From NCBI RefSeq assembly GCF_015624425.1, contig NZ_CP049919.1:5146001-5210000 (forward strand): a stretch of DNA of 64,000 bases, written 5' to 3'. Positions within the stretch are counted from its first letter, which is position 1; the number at the start of each line of letters is the position of its first letter. Below, piece by piece: positions 7,915 to 16,968 of this stretch. The stretch comes from Roseateles sp. DAIF2 (lineage in GTDB: Bacteria; Pseudomonadota; Gammaproteobacteria; Burkholderiales; Burkholderiaceae_C). The notes under the pieces are model-generated. The model was not told where the DNA came from and did no database searches. It saw nothing but the letters and a program-made list of their open reading frames with translations. The translations under genes and the position numbers were made by a program.

Positions 7915-8421
7915 ATGAACCAGATCACCCGCGACCGCCTCCAGCCCGCCTTGCTGGACCGCCTCACCGATGAAGACCCCGTCCGGCGCGAGGAGGCGGA
8001 GGAGCGGCGCGTGATGTCGAAGTCGCAGCTGCGCCAGGCCGTGCTGCGCGACTTGAGCTGGCTGTTCAATGCGGTGCAGCCGCTGGGCAAGCTGGCCGAG
8101 GCGCATGCCCGCGTCGGCGAGAGCGTGCTGAATTTCGGGCTGCCGGCGCTGTCCGGCCAGTTGGCCTCCAAGGTGGACGTGCATCTGCTGGAGAAGTCCA
8201 TTCGCCAGGCCATCCTGCATTACGAGCCCCGCATCCTGCCGGACACGCTGGAGGTGCGCGCCCTCGAGGCCGACAGCGTGATGGACACCCACAACGTGAT
8301 CGAGTTCGACATCCGCGGCCACCTCTGGTCGCAGCCGGTGCCGCTGGAGATCCTGCTGCGCACGCAGATGGATCTGGAGGCGGGTCAGGTCGAGGTGCGA
8401 GATGCCGCCGCCCGCGGCTAA
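7915..8421 (+). CDS. tssE: T6SS baseplate protein TssE (gp25-like)
   Basis: The 168-residue protein has the gp25/TssE features LPALLDRLTD at the N-terminus, SQLRQAVLRDLSWLFNA, VLNFGLPALSG, the helix VHLLEKSIRQAILHYEPRIL with the conserved Glu-Pro-Arg, and a C-terminal IEFDIRGHLWSQPVPLEILLRTQMD. TssE sits at the hub-wedge junction of the baseplate and initiates sheath polymerisation with TssF, TssG and TssK. Host-like high GC resumes at this gene, after the inserted effector pair. ATG 7915 is the start that gives the standard N-terminus. It is separated from tssF by the kinase-like gene at 8496. Confidence 0.93.
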   Translation: MNQITRDRLQPALLDRLTDEDPVRREEAEERRVMSKSQLRQAVLRDLSWLFNAVQPLGKLAEAHARVGESVLNFGLPALSGQLASKVDVHLLEKSIRQAILHYEPRILPDTLEVRALEADSVMDTHNVIEFDIRGHLWSQPVPLEILLRTQMDLEAGQVEVRDAAARG

Positions 8422-8495
8422 CTGGTTCCGGGCTATCCGCCTGCGTAGTACCTGCCTTCGCTATGACTTCTCTAGGAACATGAAGGGAGACAAAC

Positions 8496-9491
8496 ATGCC
8501 TGACCTGGCTCTGAATCAAGTCATCGACTCCAACCGCATTTCCAGCTGCACCGAGCTTTCTCCGGGACGGCCGGTTTACCTACTGGTCGGCCACGACGGC
8601 AGCAGTCTCGTAATCAAGCAGGAACTAACGATTCACGCATCCGACCCGCAGAACCTGGATCGCGCGCTGAAGAACATGGCCGTTGTAAGCCCTAGCGCAA
8701 CCGCCGAGGTATTGACCCTGCTAGAAGTCCTGGAGCTGCAGTCTTGGGTAGACCTCGAACACGATGTGGCGCAAATGACGTTCCGCGCCTTGGACCCCAA
8801 TATACAAACGCTTCGGAACACCCTAGGACAGGGAGGTACCTGGCACAAGACCAACAAGCTGGCTGGCGTTCAGGATCTGAACGACGCGGTTGCTCGTGCG
8901 ACCCAGCATGCGGACAAGAGTGGCGTCCGGGCGATTGCCGCGGCCTTGAATCGGCCCAACGGACTGGAGGCGCTTGGCCAGATCATTGCCATCGACATGT
9001 TCAACGGCAACCACGATCGGTTCGATGTGAGTTACGTCCCGAACGGGCAAGCCGTAGGCGTACCCAACCCACGGGGTGGTCAGTTCATGGCGCTTGTCAA
9101 CCTCGGCAACGTCATCCTGCATATCCACAATGGCGCGCTGCGCCCCGTTGGATTGGATGCATACGAGGCAATGGGAGCCTTTCGAGACTTCTCCGGTGGG
9201 GCAACACCGCATGGATGGTCTGGGCTGAATCTCGGTGCGACACCGGCAGCAAGCACGTTCCGCACCAATTTCTCACAGGACATCGTTACCGACCTGGAAG
9301 CCGCGCTGGGTCCGCGCAACCGGAAAATCGCATTCGCAACAAAGAGGCGCCTACCGACCAACGCCGCCGCCCGCGTGCTCAATGGCATCAATGTCGGGGC
9401 TCTGCTGTTGCGGCAGGATCTGACCGCCTTGCGCCAGGCCAACGGTGCCTCGGCCGGTCTTCTGGCCCGCATGAACAGCCTCAACTGGTAA
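8496..9491 (+). CDS. Putative kinase-fold protein (actin-fragmin/PI3K-like) inserted in the T6SS operon
   Basis: This is a 331-residue cytosolic protein without signal or membrane segments. A kinase-like reading comes from Lys41 in a beta hairpin (SSLVIKQELTIH) and a catalytic-loop-like block LGQIIAIDMFNGNHDRF (Asp167, Asn172, Asp174, Arg175), the N-x-D-R pattern of actin-fragmin, HipA and PI3/4 kinases. The downstream MALVNLGNVIL segment sits where the metal-binding Asp is expected but has Asn, so activity is uncertain. The ribosome-binding site (AAGGGAG) is strong and GC is lower than in the flanking tssE and tssF. Its position suggests an effector or a modifier of the T6SS, not a structural part. 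Confidence 0.6.
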   Translation: MPDLALNQVIDSNRISSCTELSPGRPVYLLVGHDGSSLVIKQELTIHASDPQNLDRALKNMAVVSPSATAEVLTLLEVLELQSWVDLEHDVAQMTFRALDPNIQTLRNTLGQGGTWHKTNKLAGVQDLNDAVARATQHADKSGVRAIAAALNRPNGLEALGQIIAIDMFNGNHDRFDVSYVPNGQAVGVPNPRGGQFMALVNLGNVILHIHNGALRPVGLDAYEAMGAFRDFSGGATPHGWSGLNLGATPAASTFRTNFSQDIVTDLEAALGPRNRKIAFATKRRLPTNAAARVLNGINVGALLLRQDLTALRQANGASAGLLARMNSLNW

Positions 9492-9504
9492 GCCTGGCGC
9501 GTTC

Positions 9505-11388
9505 ATGGACCCACGGCTGCTTCGCCACTACAACGACGAACTGACCCATCTGCGCGAGGTCGGCGCGGAATTCGCGCGCGACTTCCCGAAGATCGCGGCA
9601 CGCCTGGGCATGGAGGATGCCGAGGTCGCCGACCCCTATGTGGAGCGCCTGCTCGAGGGCTTCGCCTTCCTCTCGGCGCGCGTGCAGCTGAAGCTGGACA
9701 GCGAGCATCCGCGCCTGATCTCGCACCTGCTGGAGTCGATCTATCCGAACTTCCTGGCGCCGGTGCCGTCGATGATGGTGGCGCGCTTCGGCATCGATCC
9801 CACCGACCCGAACCTGAGCCGGGGGCATGTGGTGCCGCGCGGCAGCGTGCTGCAGTCCAGCCTGCCGCGCGGGCAGGACACGCGCTGCGAGTTCCGCACC
9901 GCCCATGCGGTCACCTTGTGGCCGATCGAACTGAGCGATGCGCGCTACTTCAGCCATGCGCCCGATCTGCCGATGGCCCGCCTGCCCGGTACGGCCGGCA
10001 GCCGCGGCGGCCTGCGCCTGAAGCTGCGCACCGGCGGCGGCCTGACCTTCCAGCGGCTCGGCATGGAGCGGCTGGCCTTCTACCTGAGCGCGCCGGACGC
10101 GGTGGCGTTTCGCCTGCATGAGCTGGTGCTGGGCGCGGCGCTGGGCAGCTATGTCGGCGGCGAGGGCATCGATGCAACCAACGCGGCCGGCCAATGGCGC
10201 GACGCGGGCAGCATCCGGCCGCTCGGCTTCGGGGCCGACGAGGCCCTGCTGCCCGACGGCCACCGCAGCTTCTCCGGCAACCGCCTGATGCAGGAAGCGG
10301 CGGCGATGCCGCGGCGCTTCCTGTTCTTCGAGATCACCGGCCTGACCGAGCGGCTGGCGCGCATCGACGCCGGCGAGGCCGAGATCGTGCTGTTCTTCGC
10401 CCGCGGCGACGCCGGCCTGGAGGCACTGGTCGACGGCCAGAGCCTGGCCCTGCATTGCACGCCGGCGATCAACCTGTTCCCCAAGCGCCTAGACCGCATC
10501 CAGCTCGGCAGCGGCAGCTGGGAATACCATGTCGTGCCGGACCGCACCCGGCCGATGGACTTCGAGGTGCACAGCCTGCAGACGGTGACCGGCTATGGCG
10601 CGGCCAATGTCGGCCTGCAGCAGTTCTGGCCGCTGTATGCGACCTACCACGAGGCGCCGCCCGAAGCGCCCGGCTTCTACACCGTGCGGCGCGAGCCGCG
10701 CCTGCTGTCGGCACGCCAGAAGGAGCAGGGGCCGCGCAGCGGCTATATCGGCGACGAGGTCTTCCTGTCGCTGGTCGACCCGCGCCACGCGCCCTACCGC
10801 GAGGACATCCGCCAGCTCTCGGTCGCCGCCCTGGTGACCAACCGCGACCTGCCGGCCCTGCTGCCGCACAACGGCGCCGGCGGCTGGCATCTGGACGCCG
10901 CCGGGCCGGTGCTGCGCGTGGAGTCGCTGCATGGCCCGACGCGGCCCACCGGCCGCCAGCCGGTCGGCGAGATCGGCTGGAGCCTGGTCGGCCTGCTGAC
11001 CCAGCAGCAGCTGCCCTGGGCCGACGAGCCCCCGGCCCAGGCCGCCGCCGCGCTGCGCCGGCTGCTGATGCTCTACGGCCCGCCCGGCGATGCCAGCTGG
11101 CAGCGGCTGGTGGAGGGCGTGCGCGGCGTGACGGCGCGCTCGGTGGTGCGGCGCCTGCCCTTCACCGGCCCGCTGAGCTTCGGCTCCGGCTGCGAGATCG
11201 AGCTGGAGCTGGACGAGCTGTCCTTCCAGGGCCACAGCGCCTTCCTGTTCGCCAGCCTGCTGGAGCGCTACTTCGGCCGCTACGCCGCGATCAACAGCTT
11301 CACCCAGCTGAGCCTGCGCAGCACGCAGCGCGGCCCGGTCAAACGCTGGCCGCCGCGCATCGGCGGCGAGCCGGGCAGCACGGCATGA
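9505..11388 (+). CDS. tssF: T6SS baseplate wedge protein TssF
   Basis: The 627-residue protein begins MDPRLLRHYNDELTHLREVGAEFARDFPKIAARLGM, the family signature, followed by the ISHLLESIYPNFLAPVPSMMV block and the middle domain ending TGYGAANVGLQQFWPLY. The C-terminus contains SFGSGCEIELELDELSFQGHSAFLFASLLERYFGRYAAINSFTQLSLRS, typical of TssF. It forms TssF2-TssG wedge units of the baseplate. The stop overlaps the tssG start (ATGA), indicating coupled translation. It starts only 13 nt after the kinase-like gene. Confidence 0.97.
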   Translation: MDPRLLRHYNDELTHLREVGAEFARDFPKIAARLGMEDAEVADPYVERLLEGFAFLSARVQLKLDSEHPRLISHLLESIYPNFLAPVPSMMVARFGIDPTDPNLSRGHVVPRGSVLQSSLPRGQDTRCEFRTAHAVTLWPIELSDARYFSHAPDLPMARLPGTAGSRGGLRLKLRTGGGLTFQRLGMERLAFYLSAPDAVAFRLHELVLGAALGSYVGGEGIDATNAAGQWRDAGSIRPLGFGADEALLPDGHRSFSGNRLMQEAAAMPRRFLFFEITGLTERLARIDAGEAEIVLFFARGDAGLEALVDGQSLALHCTPAINLFPKRLDRIQLGSGSWEYHVVPDRTRPMDFEVHSLQTVTGYGAANVGLQQFWPLYATYHEAPPEAPGFYTVRREPRLLSARQKEQGPRSGYIGDEVFLSLVDPRHAPYREDIRQLSVAALVTNRDLPALLPHNGAGGWHLDAAGPVLRVESLHGPTRPTGRQPVGEIGWSLVGLLTQQQLPWADEPPAQAAAALRRLLMLYGPPGDASWQRLVEGVRGVTARSVVRRLPFTGPLSFGSGCEIELELDELSFQGHSAFLFASLLERYFGRYAAINSFTQLSLRSTQRGPVKRWPPRIGGEPGSTA

Positions 11389-12509
11389 CCGCCCGCGAGC
11401 CGCATGTCGAAAAAAACGCCGCCGCCCGCGCGGCGCTGCAGGCCCTGTTCGAGCAGGTCGAGGCGCGGCCCTGGGCGCATGACTTCTTCGCGCTGCTGCG
11501 CCGCATCGAGGGGCTGAGCCCCGAGGCGCCGCGCCTGGGCCGGGCCGCCCGGCCGCAGCAGGAGCCGATCCGGCTGGGCCAGGAACCCGAGCTCGATTTC
11601 GCGCCGGCGGCGCTCGCCAGCCTGACGCAGGGCCGCCGCGCGCCGCGCCTGGGCGTGCGCTTCTTCGGCCTGCTGGGGCCGCAGGGGCCGATGCCGCTGC
11701 ATCTGACCGAATATGCGCGCGAGCGGCTGCATCAACGCGGCGACCCGACCCTGAGCCGCTTTCTCGACGTTTTCCACCACCGCCTGCTGCTGCATTTCTA
11801 CCGCGCCTGGGCGCAGTCGCAGCCGACGGTCCAGCATGACCGGCCGGCCGGCGATCGCTATGCGGCCTGGCTGGGTGCCAGTACCGGGCTGGACGGCGGG
11901 CTGCGCCCCGCCGATGCGCTGCCGCAGACCGCGCGCCTGTTCCAGGCCGGCCTGCTGGGCGGGCGAGCTCAGCATCCGGAGGGGCTGGTCAAGATCCTGT
12001 CCCTGCATTTCGGCGTGCCGGTGCGGATCGAGCAGCATGTGCCGCATCAGCTGCAGATCGAGGACGGCGAGCGCAGCCGGCTCGGCCATGCGCGCAACCG
12101 CGCCGAGCGCATCGGCGCCACGCCCGCGGCACTGGGCCGCAACACCGCGATCGGCAACAAGGCCTGGGACCGGCAGTACCGTTTCCGCGTCGTGCTAGGC
12201 CCGCTGAGCCTGGCCCAGTTCGAACGCTTCCTGCCCGACGCCGATGCCTGGCGCCCGCTGAACGACTGGATCCGCCAGTACGTCGGCCACCGGCTGCAAT
12301 GGGAGCTGCGGCCACTGCTGCGGCGCGACCAGGTGCCGCCGGCGGCGCTGGGGCGGCGCGTGCGGCTGGGCCTGACCTCATGGGCGGGCCATGCCGGCGG
12401 CCGCCCGCATCGACAGGACCGCGGCGATCTGCGCCTGCATCCCGAACAGCACCAGCGCCTGCAGCGCGGCGCGCACTCCACGACAAAAACCCAGGGAACC
12501 CCATCATGA
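11385..12509 (+). CDS. tssG: T6SS baseplate wedge protein TssG
   Basis: This is a 374-residue TssG. The N-terminal PWAHDFFALLRRIEGL, the RRAPRLGVRFFGLLGPQGPMPLHLTEYARERL block, FLDVFHHRLLLHFYRAWAQSQPTV and the C-terminal LGLTSWAGHAGG are family hallmarks. It pairs with two TssF subunits in the wedge. ATG 11385 overlaps the tssF stop and its own stop overlaps the clpV start (ATGA at 12506-12509). The open frame extends upstream inside tssF without meaning. The C-terminal tail after the TSW motif is longer than needed and rich in Gln/His. Confidence 0.94.
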   Translation: MTAREPHVEKNAAARAALQALFEQVEARPWAHDFFALLRRIEGLSPEAPRLGRAARPQQEPIRLGQEPELDFAPAALASLTQGRRAPRLGVRFFGLLGPQGPMPLHLTEYARERLHQRGDPTLSRFLDVFHHRLLLHFYRAWAQSQPTVQHDRPAGDRYAAWLGASTGLDGGLRPADALPQTARLFQAGLLGGRAQHPEGLVKILSLHFGVPVRIEQHVPHQLQIEDGERSRLGHARNRAERIGATPAALGRNTAIGNKAWDRQYRFRVVLGPLSLAQFERFLPDADAWRPLNDWIRQYVGHRLQWELRPLLRRDQVPPAALGRRVRLGLTSWAGHAGGRPHRQDRGDLRLHPEQHQRLQRGAHSTTKTQGTPS

Positions 12510-15163
12510 GCACCGAGATCCCCCGCACCAGCCTGTTCGGCAAACTCAACCCGCTGGCCTACAAGGCCATCGAGGGCGCCACCGTGTTCTGCAAGCTGCG
12601 CGGCAACCCCTTCGTCGAGCTGCAGCATTGGCTGTATCAGATCCTCAACACGCCGGACTCGGACCTGCACCGCATCGTCAAGCATTACGGCCTGGACGCG
12701 GCGCAGCTGGCGAGCGATCTGACGGCCTCGCTGGACCGGCTGCCGCGCGGCGCCAGCTCGATCACCGACCTGTCGAGCTGGGTCGAGAACGCGGTGGAGC
12801 GCGGCTGGGTCTACGGCTCGCTGATGTTCGGCGAGCGCCAGGTGCGCACCGGCCATCTGCTGCTCGGGCTGCTGAAGACCGCCTCGATGCGCAACACCCT
12901 GCTGGCGATCTCGCGCCAGTTCGAGCGCATCTCGGCGGACGACCTGGCCGAGCATTTTGCGCAGCGCGTCGAGGGCTCGCCCGAGCAGGGCCAGGGCGCC
13001 GCCGAGCCGGGCGCCGCACCCGGCGATGCCAGCGGCGCCATCGCGCCGGCCGCGCTGGGCAAGCAGGAGGCGCTGAAGCGCTTCGCGGTGGACCTGACCG
13101 AGCGCGCGCGCCAGGGCGAGATCGACCCGATCGCCGGCCGGGACGAGGAGATCCGCCAGATCGTCGACATCCTGATGCGGCGGCGCCAGAACAACCCGAT
13201 CCTGACCGGCGAGGCCGGCGTCGGCAAGACCGCGGTGGTCGAGGGCTTCGCGCTGCGCCTGGCTCAGGGCGACGTGCCGCCGCAGCTGAAGGACGTGGCC
13301 CTGTACATGCTGGACATCGGCCTGCTGCAGGCAGGCGCCAGCATGAAGGGCGAGTTCGAGAACCGGCTGCGCCAGGTGATCGACGAGGTGCAGGCCTCGC
13401 CCAAGCCCATCATCCTGTTCATCGACGAGGCCCATACCCTGATCGGTGCCGGCGGCGCGGCCGGCACCGGCGACGCGGCCAATCTGCTGAAGCCGGCATT
13501 GGCGCGCGGCAAGCTGCGCACCATCGCCGCGACCACCTGGGCCGAGTACAAGAAGCATATCGAGAAGGACCCGGCGCTGACCCGGCGCTTCCAGGTCGTG
13601 CAGGTCGGCGAGCCCGACGAGGACAAGGCGGTGCTGATGCTGCGCGGCGTCGCCAGCATCCTTGAGAAGCATCACCGCGTGGCCCTGCTGGACGAGGCGA
13701 TCGAGGCCGCGGTGCGGCTGTCGCATCGCTACATCCCAGCGCGCCAGCTGCCGGACAAGGCGGTCAGCCTGCTGGACACCGCCTGCGCCCGCGTCGCGGT
13801 CAGCCAGCATGCCACCCCGCCCGAGCTGGAGGACTGCCTGCGCCGCATCCAGGCGCTGGAGGTGGAGCGCGACATCATCGAGCGCGAGGCCGCGATCGGC
13901 ATCGAGGTGGCCGAGCGCCGCCGCCGCGTCGCCGCCGCGCTGGACGAGATGCAGACCCGTCGCAGCGCGCTGGAGACCCGCTTCGCGCAGGAAAAGGCGC
14001 TGGTGGACCGCATCCTGGCGCTGCGCGCCGAGCTGCGCCGCGACGGCACCGAGGCCCTGCCCGCCGGCGCCGAGCGCGACGGCAGGCTGGCCGAGCTGCA
14101 GGAGCAGCAGCGCCAGCTCGATGCGTTGCAGGGCGATGCGCCGCTGATCCTGCCCACCGTCGACGAGCAGGCGGTGGCCGGTGTGGTGCAGGACTGGACC
14201 GGCATCCCGGTCGGCCGCATGGTCAAGAACGAGGTGCAGGCGGTGCTGCAGCTGGCCGACACGCTGAACCAGCGCGTGGTGGGCCAGCAGCATGCGCTGG
14301 AGATGATCGCGCGCCGCATCCAGACCTCGCGTGCGCGCCTGGACAACCCCAACAAGCCGATCGGCGTGTTCCTGCTGTGCGGTACCTCGGGCGTCGGCAA
14401 GACCGAGACCGCGCTGGCGCTGGCCGAGGCGCTGTACGGCGGCGAGCAGAACGTCATCACGATCAATATGAGCGAGTTCCAGGAGGCGCATACCGTCTCC
14501 ACCCTGAAGGGCTCGCCGCCGGGCTATGTCGGCTACGGCGAGGGCGGCGTGCTGACCGAGGCGGTGCGGCGCCGCCCCTACAGCGTGGTGCTGCTGGACG
14601 AGGTCGAGAAGGCCCATTCCGACGTGCACGAGCTGTTCTTCCAGGTCTTCGACAAGGGCTGGATGGAGGACGGCGAGGGCCGCTACATCGACTTCAAGAA
14701 CACCATCATCCTGCTGACCAGCAATGTCGGCAGCGAGCTGATCATGAAGCTCTGCGCCGATCCCGAGCTGATGCCCGAACCCGAGGGCATCGCCAAGGCG
14801 CTGCGCGAGCCGCTCTTGAAGGTGTTCCCGGCCGCGCTGCTGGGCCGGGTGGTCAACATCCCCTACTACCCGCTCAGCGAGGCGATGCTGGGCCAGATCG
14901 TGCGCCTGCAGCTGGGCCGCATCCAGCGCCGCGTGCAGGACAACCATGGCGTGCCCTTCAGCTACGGCGACGATGTGGTGCAGCTGGTGCTGAGCCGCTG
15001 CGCCGAACTCGAAAGCGGCGGCCGCGTCATCGACGCGATCCTGACCAACACCGTGCTGCCGCACATCAGCCGCGAGTACCTGACGCGCCTGTCCGAAGGC
15101 AAGACGATCGCGCGGGTGGCGCTGGGAGTCAGCGATGGGGAGTTCAGTTACACGTTTGATTGA
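12506..15163 (+). CDS. tssH: T6SS sheath-recycling AAA+ ATPase ClpV
   Basis: The 885-residue Clp/Hsp100 protein has an N-terminal Clp_N domain (about 10-160) that grips the TssC N-terminus, a first AAA+ domain with Walker A GEAGVGKT (235-242) and Walker B ILFIDEAH, a ClpB-type middle coiled coil (about 440-540), and a second AAA+ domain with Walker A GTSGVGKT (626-633) and LLDEVEKAH. It threads contracted sheath to recycle TssB and TssC. ATG 12506 is chosen over earlier in-frame codons because it overlaps the tssG stop and gives the standard N-terminus. It is the last core gene of this operon. Confidence 0.97.
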   Translation: MSTEIPRTSLFGKLNPLAYKAIEGATVFCKLRGNPFVELQHWLYQILNTPDSDLHRIVKHYGLDAAQLASDLTASLDRLPRGASSITDLSSWVENAVERGWVYGSLMFGERQVRTGHLLLGLLKTASMRNTLLAISRQFERISADDLAEHFAQRVEGSPEQGQGAAEPGAAPGDASGAIAPAALGKQEALKRFAVDLTERARQGEIDPIAGRDEEIRQIVDILMRRRQNNPILTGEAGVGKTAVVEGFALRLAQGDVPPQLKDVALYMLDIGLLQAGASMKGEFENRLRQVIDEVQASPKPIILFIDEAHTLIGAGGAAGTGDAANLLKPALARGKLRTIAATTWAEYKKHIEKDPALTRRFQVVQVGEPDEDKAVLMLRGVASILEKHHRVALLDEAIEAAVRLSHRYIPARQLPDKAVSLLDTACARVAVSQHATPPELEDCLRRIQALEVERDIIEREAAIGIEVAERRRRVAAALDEMQTRRSALETRFAQEKALVDRILALRAELRRDGTEALPAGAERDGRLAELQEQQRQLDALQGDAPLILPTVDEQAVAGVVQDWTGIPVGRMVKNEVQAVLQLADTLNQRVVGQQHALEMIARRIQTSRARLDNPNKPIGVFLLCGTSGVGKTETALALAEALYGGEQNVITINMSEFQEAHTVSTLKGSPPGYVGYGEGGVLTEAVRRRPYSVVLLDEVEKAHSDVHELFFQVFDKGWMEDGEGRYIDFKNTIILLTSNVGSELIMKLCADPELMPEPEGIAKALREPLLKVFPAALLGRVVNIPYYPLSEAMLGQIVRLQLGRIQRRVQDNHGVPFSYGDDVVQLVLSRCAELESGGRVIDAILTNTVLPHISREYLTRLSEGKTIARVALGVSDGEFSYTFD

Positions 15164-15169
15164 CCTGGC

Positions 15170-15742
15170 GTGCTCGGCTCTGAAATACCGAAGCGCGGTG
15201 TGGCCATTTTCTGCATCGCAGGGCTGGCCGGCTGCATGTCGCTTGCCGCGCCACCGCCTAGTCCCGACAGAACGCCCTCCTGCCAGACTGAAGGCGAGGC
15301 AACTAGCACCAGCCGGTTGCTGGCCGAAGAGCTGCAGCGCAACGTCAACTCGCTCCCCTTGTTTCTTGCCGCGGCAAAAAACACGACCATGCACGCCTGC
15401 AATGCCTCGCATACCGGAATCTCGGTTGAGCTGCTGTACGGTTTCCAAAACGGCAACCAGTACAGCCTCAAGCATGACCCGGCAATCGAATGGAGCGAGC
15501 AGCATGCCAGGCTGCGCAATCCGCCGATCGCAGAGGATCCCGGGCAACTGCTGTCGCGCGCGGAGCAACGTGCCTTTGGCGCTCAAGGCTGCGGTATCGA
15601 CTGGCAGCAGCCTGGCACCGTCCCATTGAAGGATGGCTTGATTGAAAAGTCCTGGCGAGGGAAGGTGTGCAACTGCCGTGCCTCGGTTCGGCACGACAAA
15701 TCAGGCGGCCTGATGGAGTTGTCGTTGAGCTCAGCATGTTGA
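15170..15742 (+). CDS. Unknown cysteine-rich lipoprotein downstream of clpV
   Basis: This 190-residue protein of unrecognised family has a lipoprotein signal (GVAIFCIAGLAGC, lipobox LAGC with Cys22). Several further Cys residues (in DRTPSCQTEG, MHACNAS, QGCGIDW, KVCNCRAS and the terminal SSAC) suggest disulfides in the periplasm. The GTG at 15170 is the only start that keeps the whole signal peptide, and it lies 7 nt after the clpV stop. GC is lower than clpV. Its position after clpV and before the vgrG unit, next to another periplasmic remnant at 16969-17514, fits a T6SS immunity protein whose effector is not evident here. That is inference. Confidence 0.65.
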   Translation: MLGSEIPKRGVAIFCIAGLAGCMSLAAPPPSPDRTPSCQTEGEATSTSRLLAEELQRNVNSLPLFLAAAKNTTMHACNASHTGISVELLYGFQNGNQYSLKHDPAIEWSEQHARLRNPPIAEDPGQLLSRAEQRAFGAQGCGIDWQQPGTVPLKDGLIEKSWRGKVCNCRASVRHDKSGGLMELSLSSAC

Positions 15743-15803
15743 GTTCAACATGAACATCCGATGGGAAGCATCCGATGCCCGCCTCTGAATCGCCCCGGAT
15801 TTC

Positions 15804-16679
15804 CTAGACAGTCCTGAGCCGTTGGGAATGGCGGCGCTCGAACTCGGCGGGCGAGGTGCCGCCGGCAGTACCGTGGCGCCGCTTGGCGTTATAGAACATC
15901 TCGATGTAGTTGAAGACATCGGACTTGGCTGCGTCTCGGGTCGGGTAGATCTGCCGACGGATGCGTTCCCGCTTGAGCAACTGGAAGAAGCTCTCGGCCA
16001 CGGCGTTGTCGTGGCAGTTGCCGCGACGACTCATGCTGGAGACGAGTTTGTGCTCGCGCAGGAAGTCCTGCCATTCGTGGCTCGTGAACTGGCAGCCCTG
16101 GTCCGAGTGCAGCATCACCGAGGACTGGGGTCGCCGCCGCCACAGCGCCATCAGCAACGCATCGAGGACTAAGGTCGTGTCGATGCGGCTGCCCATGGAC
16201 CATCCGACGACCTGTCGCGAGAACAGGTCAACGACCACCGCCAGGTACAGCCAGCCTTCGTGTGTACGGATGTACGTGATGTCGGTGACCCAAGCTCGAT
16301 TGGGCTCGTCGACAGTGAACTGTCGCTGCAGGTGATTTGGCGCGACCACTGCGGGCTTGCCACCACGCATGCCGGGCCGACGCCCGTAGCCCGTCTGAGA
16401 GCGCAGTCCTTCGCGCTTGAGTAGCCGCGCCACGCGATGCTTGCCGCACCGCTCCCCGAGGTCGCGCATGTCCAGGGTGAGCTTGCGATACCCGTAGGTC
16501 CCTCCGCTCTCGAGCCAGGCATGCTTGAGCAGCCCAAGCAGCCTGCGGTCATCTTGCTCGCGTGGACTCTGCGGCTCGGCCCTCCACGCGTAGAAGCCGC
16601 TCGGGTGGACCTGCATCACGCTGCACATGCGACGCACGCTGTGCTCATGCTCGTGCTTCTTGATGAACGCGTACCTCAC
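15804..16679 (-). CDS. IS3-family transposase OrfB (DDE integrase core)
   Basis: This 291-residue protein has an HTH_21-type N-terminus (HSVRRMCSVMQVHPSGFYAWR) and an rve integrase core with the DDE residues in WVTDITYI, LHSDQGCQF and the Glu of NAVAESFFQLLKRE. The C-terminus is the usual KRRHGTAGGTSPAEFE. It starts with GTG overlapping the orfA stop by four bases. It is probably made mainly as an OrfAB fusion by -1 frameshifting at the A6G site in orfA (16709-16715). It appears intact, so the element may still be active. Confidence 0.93.
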   Translation of the reverse strand: MRYAFIKKHEHEHSVRRMCSVMQVHPSGFYAWRAEPQSPREQDDRRLLGLLKHAWLESGGTYGYRKLTLDMRDLGERCGKHRVARLLKREGLRSQTGYGRRPGMRGGKPAVVAPNHLQRQFTVDEPNRAWVTDITYIRTHEGWLYLAVVVDLFSRQVVGWSMGSRIDTTLVLDALLMALWRRRPQSSVMLHSDQGCQFTSHEWQDFLREHKLVSSMSRRGNCHDNAVAESFFQLLKRERIRRQIYPTRDAAKSDVFNYIEMFYNAKRRHGTAGGTSPAEFERRHSQRLRTV

Positions 16680-16957
16680 CCGGACTGCTTGGCAAAGTAC
16701 GCTGCGGCCTTTTTTAGGATGTCGCGCTCCTCGGTCACGCGCTTGAGCTCGGCCTTCAGCCGTCGCAGCTCTTCAGCCTGCGAGTTGGCCGCCTGCCGCT
16801 CGGGCGCTGGCACGCCATAAGCCTTGATCCACTTATACAGACTGTGCTGACTGACGCCGATTCGCGCCGACACCTCGACGACCCTGTGGCCGCGTTCGGT
16901 GATCTGCTTGACCGCCTCGATCTTGAATTCTTCCGGGTAGGGCTGGTTCGTTCTCAT
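16676..16957 (-). CDS. IS3-family transposase OrfA (helix-turn-helix)
   Basis: The 93-residue protein has the IS3 OrfA layout: PEEFKIEAVKQITERGHRVVEVSARIGVSQHSLYKWIK helix-turn-helix, then a leucine-zipper coiled coil (AEELRRLKAELKRVTEERDILKKAAAYFA). The message contains A_AAA_AAG at 16709-16715 in the right frame for -1 slippage. The frame entered after slippage is open into orfB, as expected for OrfAB production. The last residues AKQSG are followed by TGA overlapping the orfB GTG. Confidence 0.92.
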   Translation of the reverse strand: MRTNQPYPEEFKIEAVKQITERGHRVVEVSARIGVSQHSLYKWIKAYGVPAPERQAANSQAEELRRLKAELKRVTEERDILKKAAAYFAKQSG

Positions 16958-16968
16958 GGCACCTCCTA

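Noticed and set aside
4693..9504. TssE thought missing because tagJ is not followed by it
   Set aside because: The gp25-like TssE is at 7915-8421, displaced by inserted effector genes, so the core set is complete.
12047..15694. A 1215-codon open frame antisense to clpV
   Set aside because: High GC removes stop codons on the opposite strand. The translation is His/Gln/Arg/Leu-rich without domains, while the sense strand encodes a clear ClpV.
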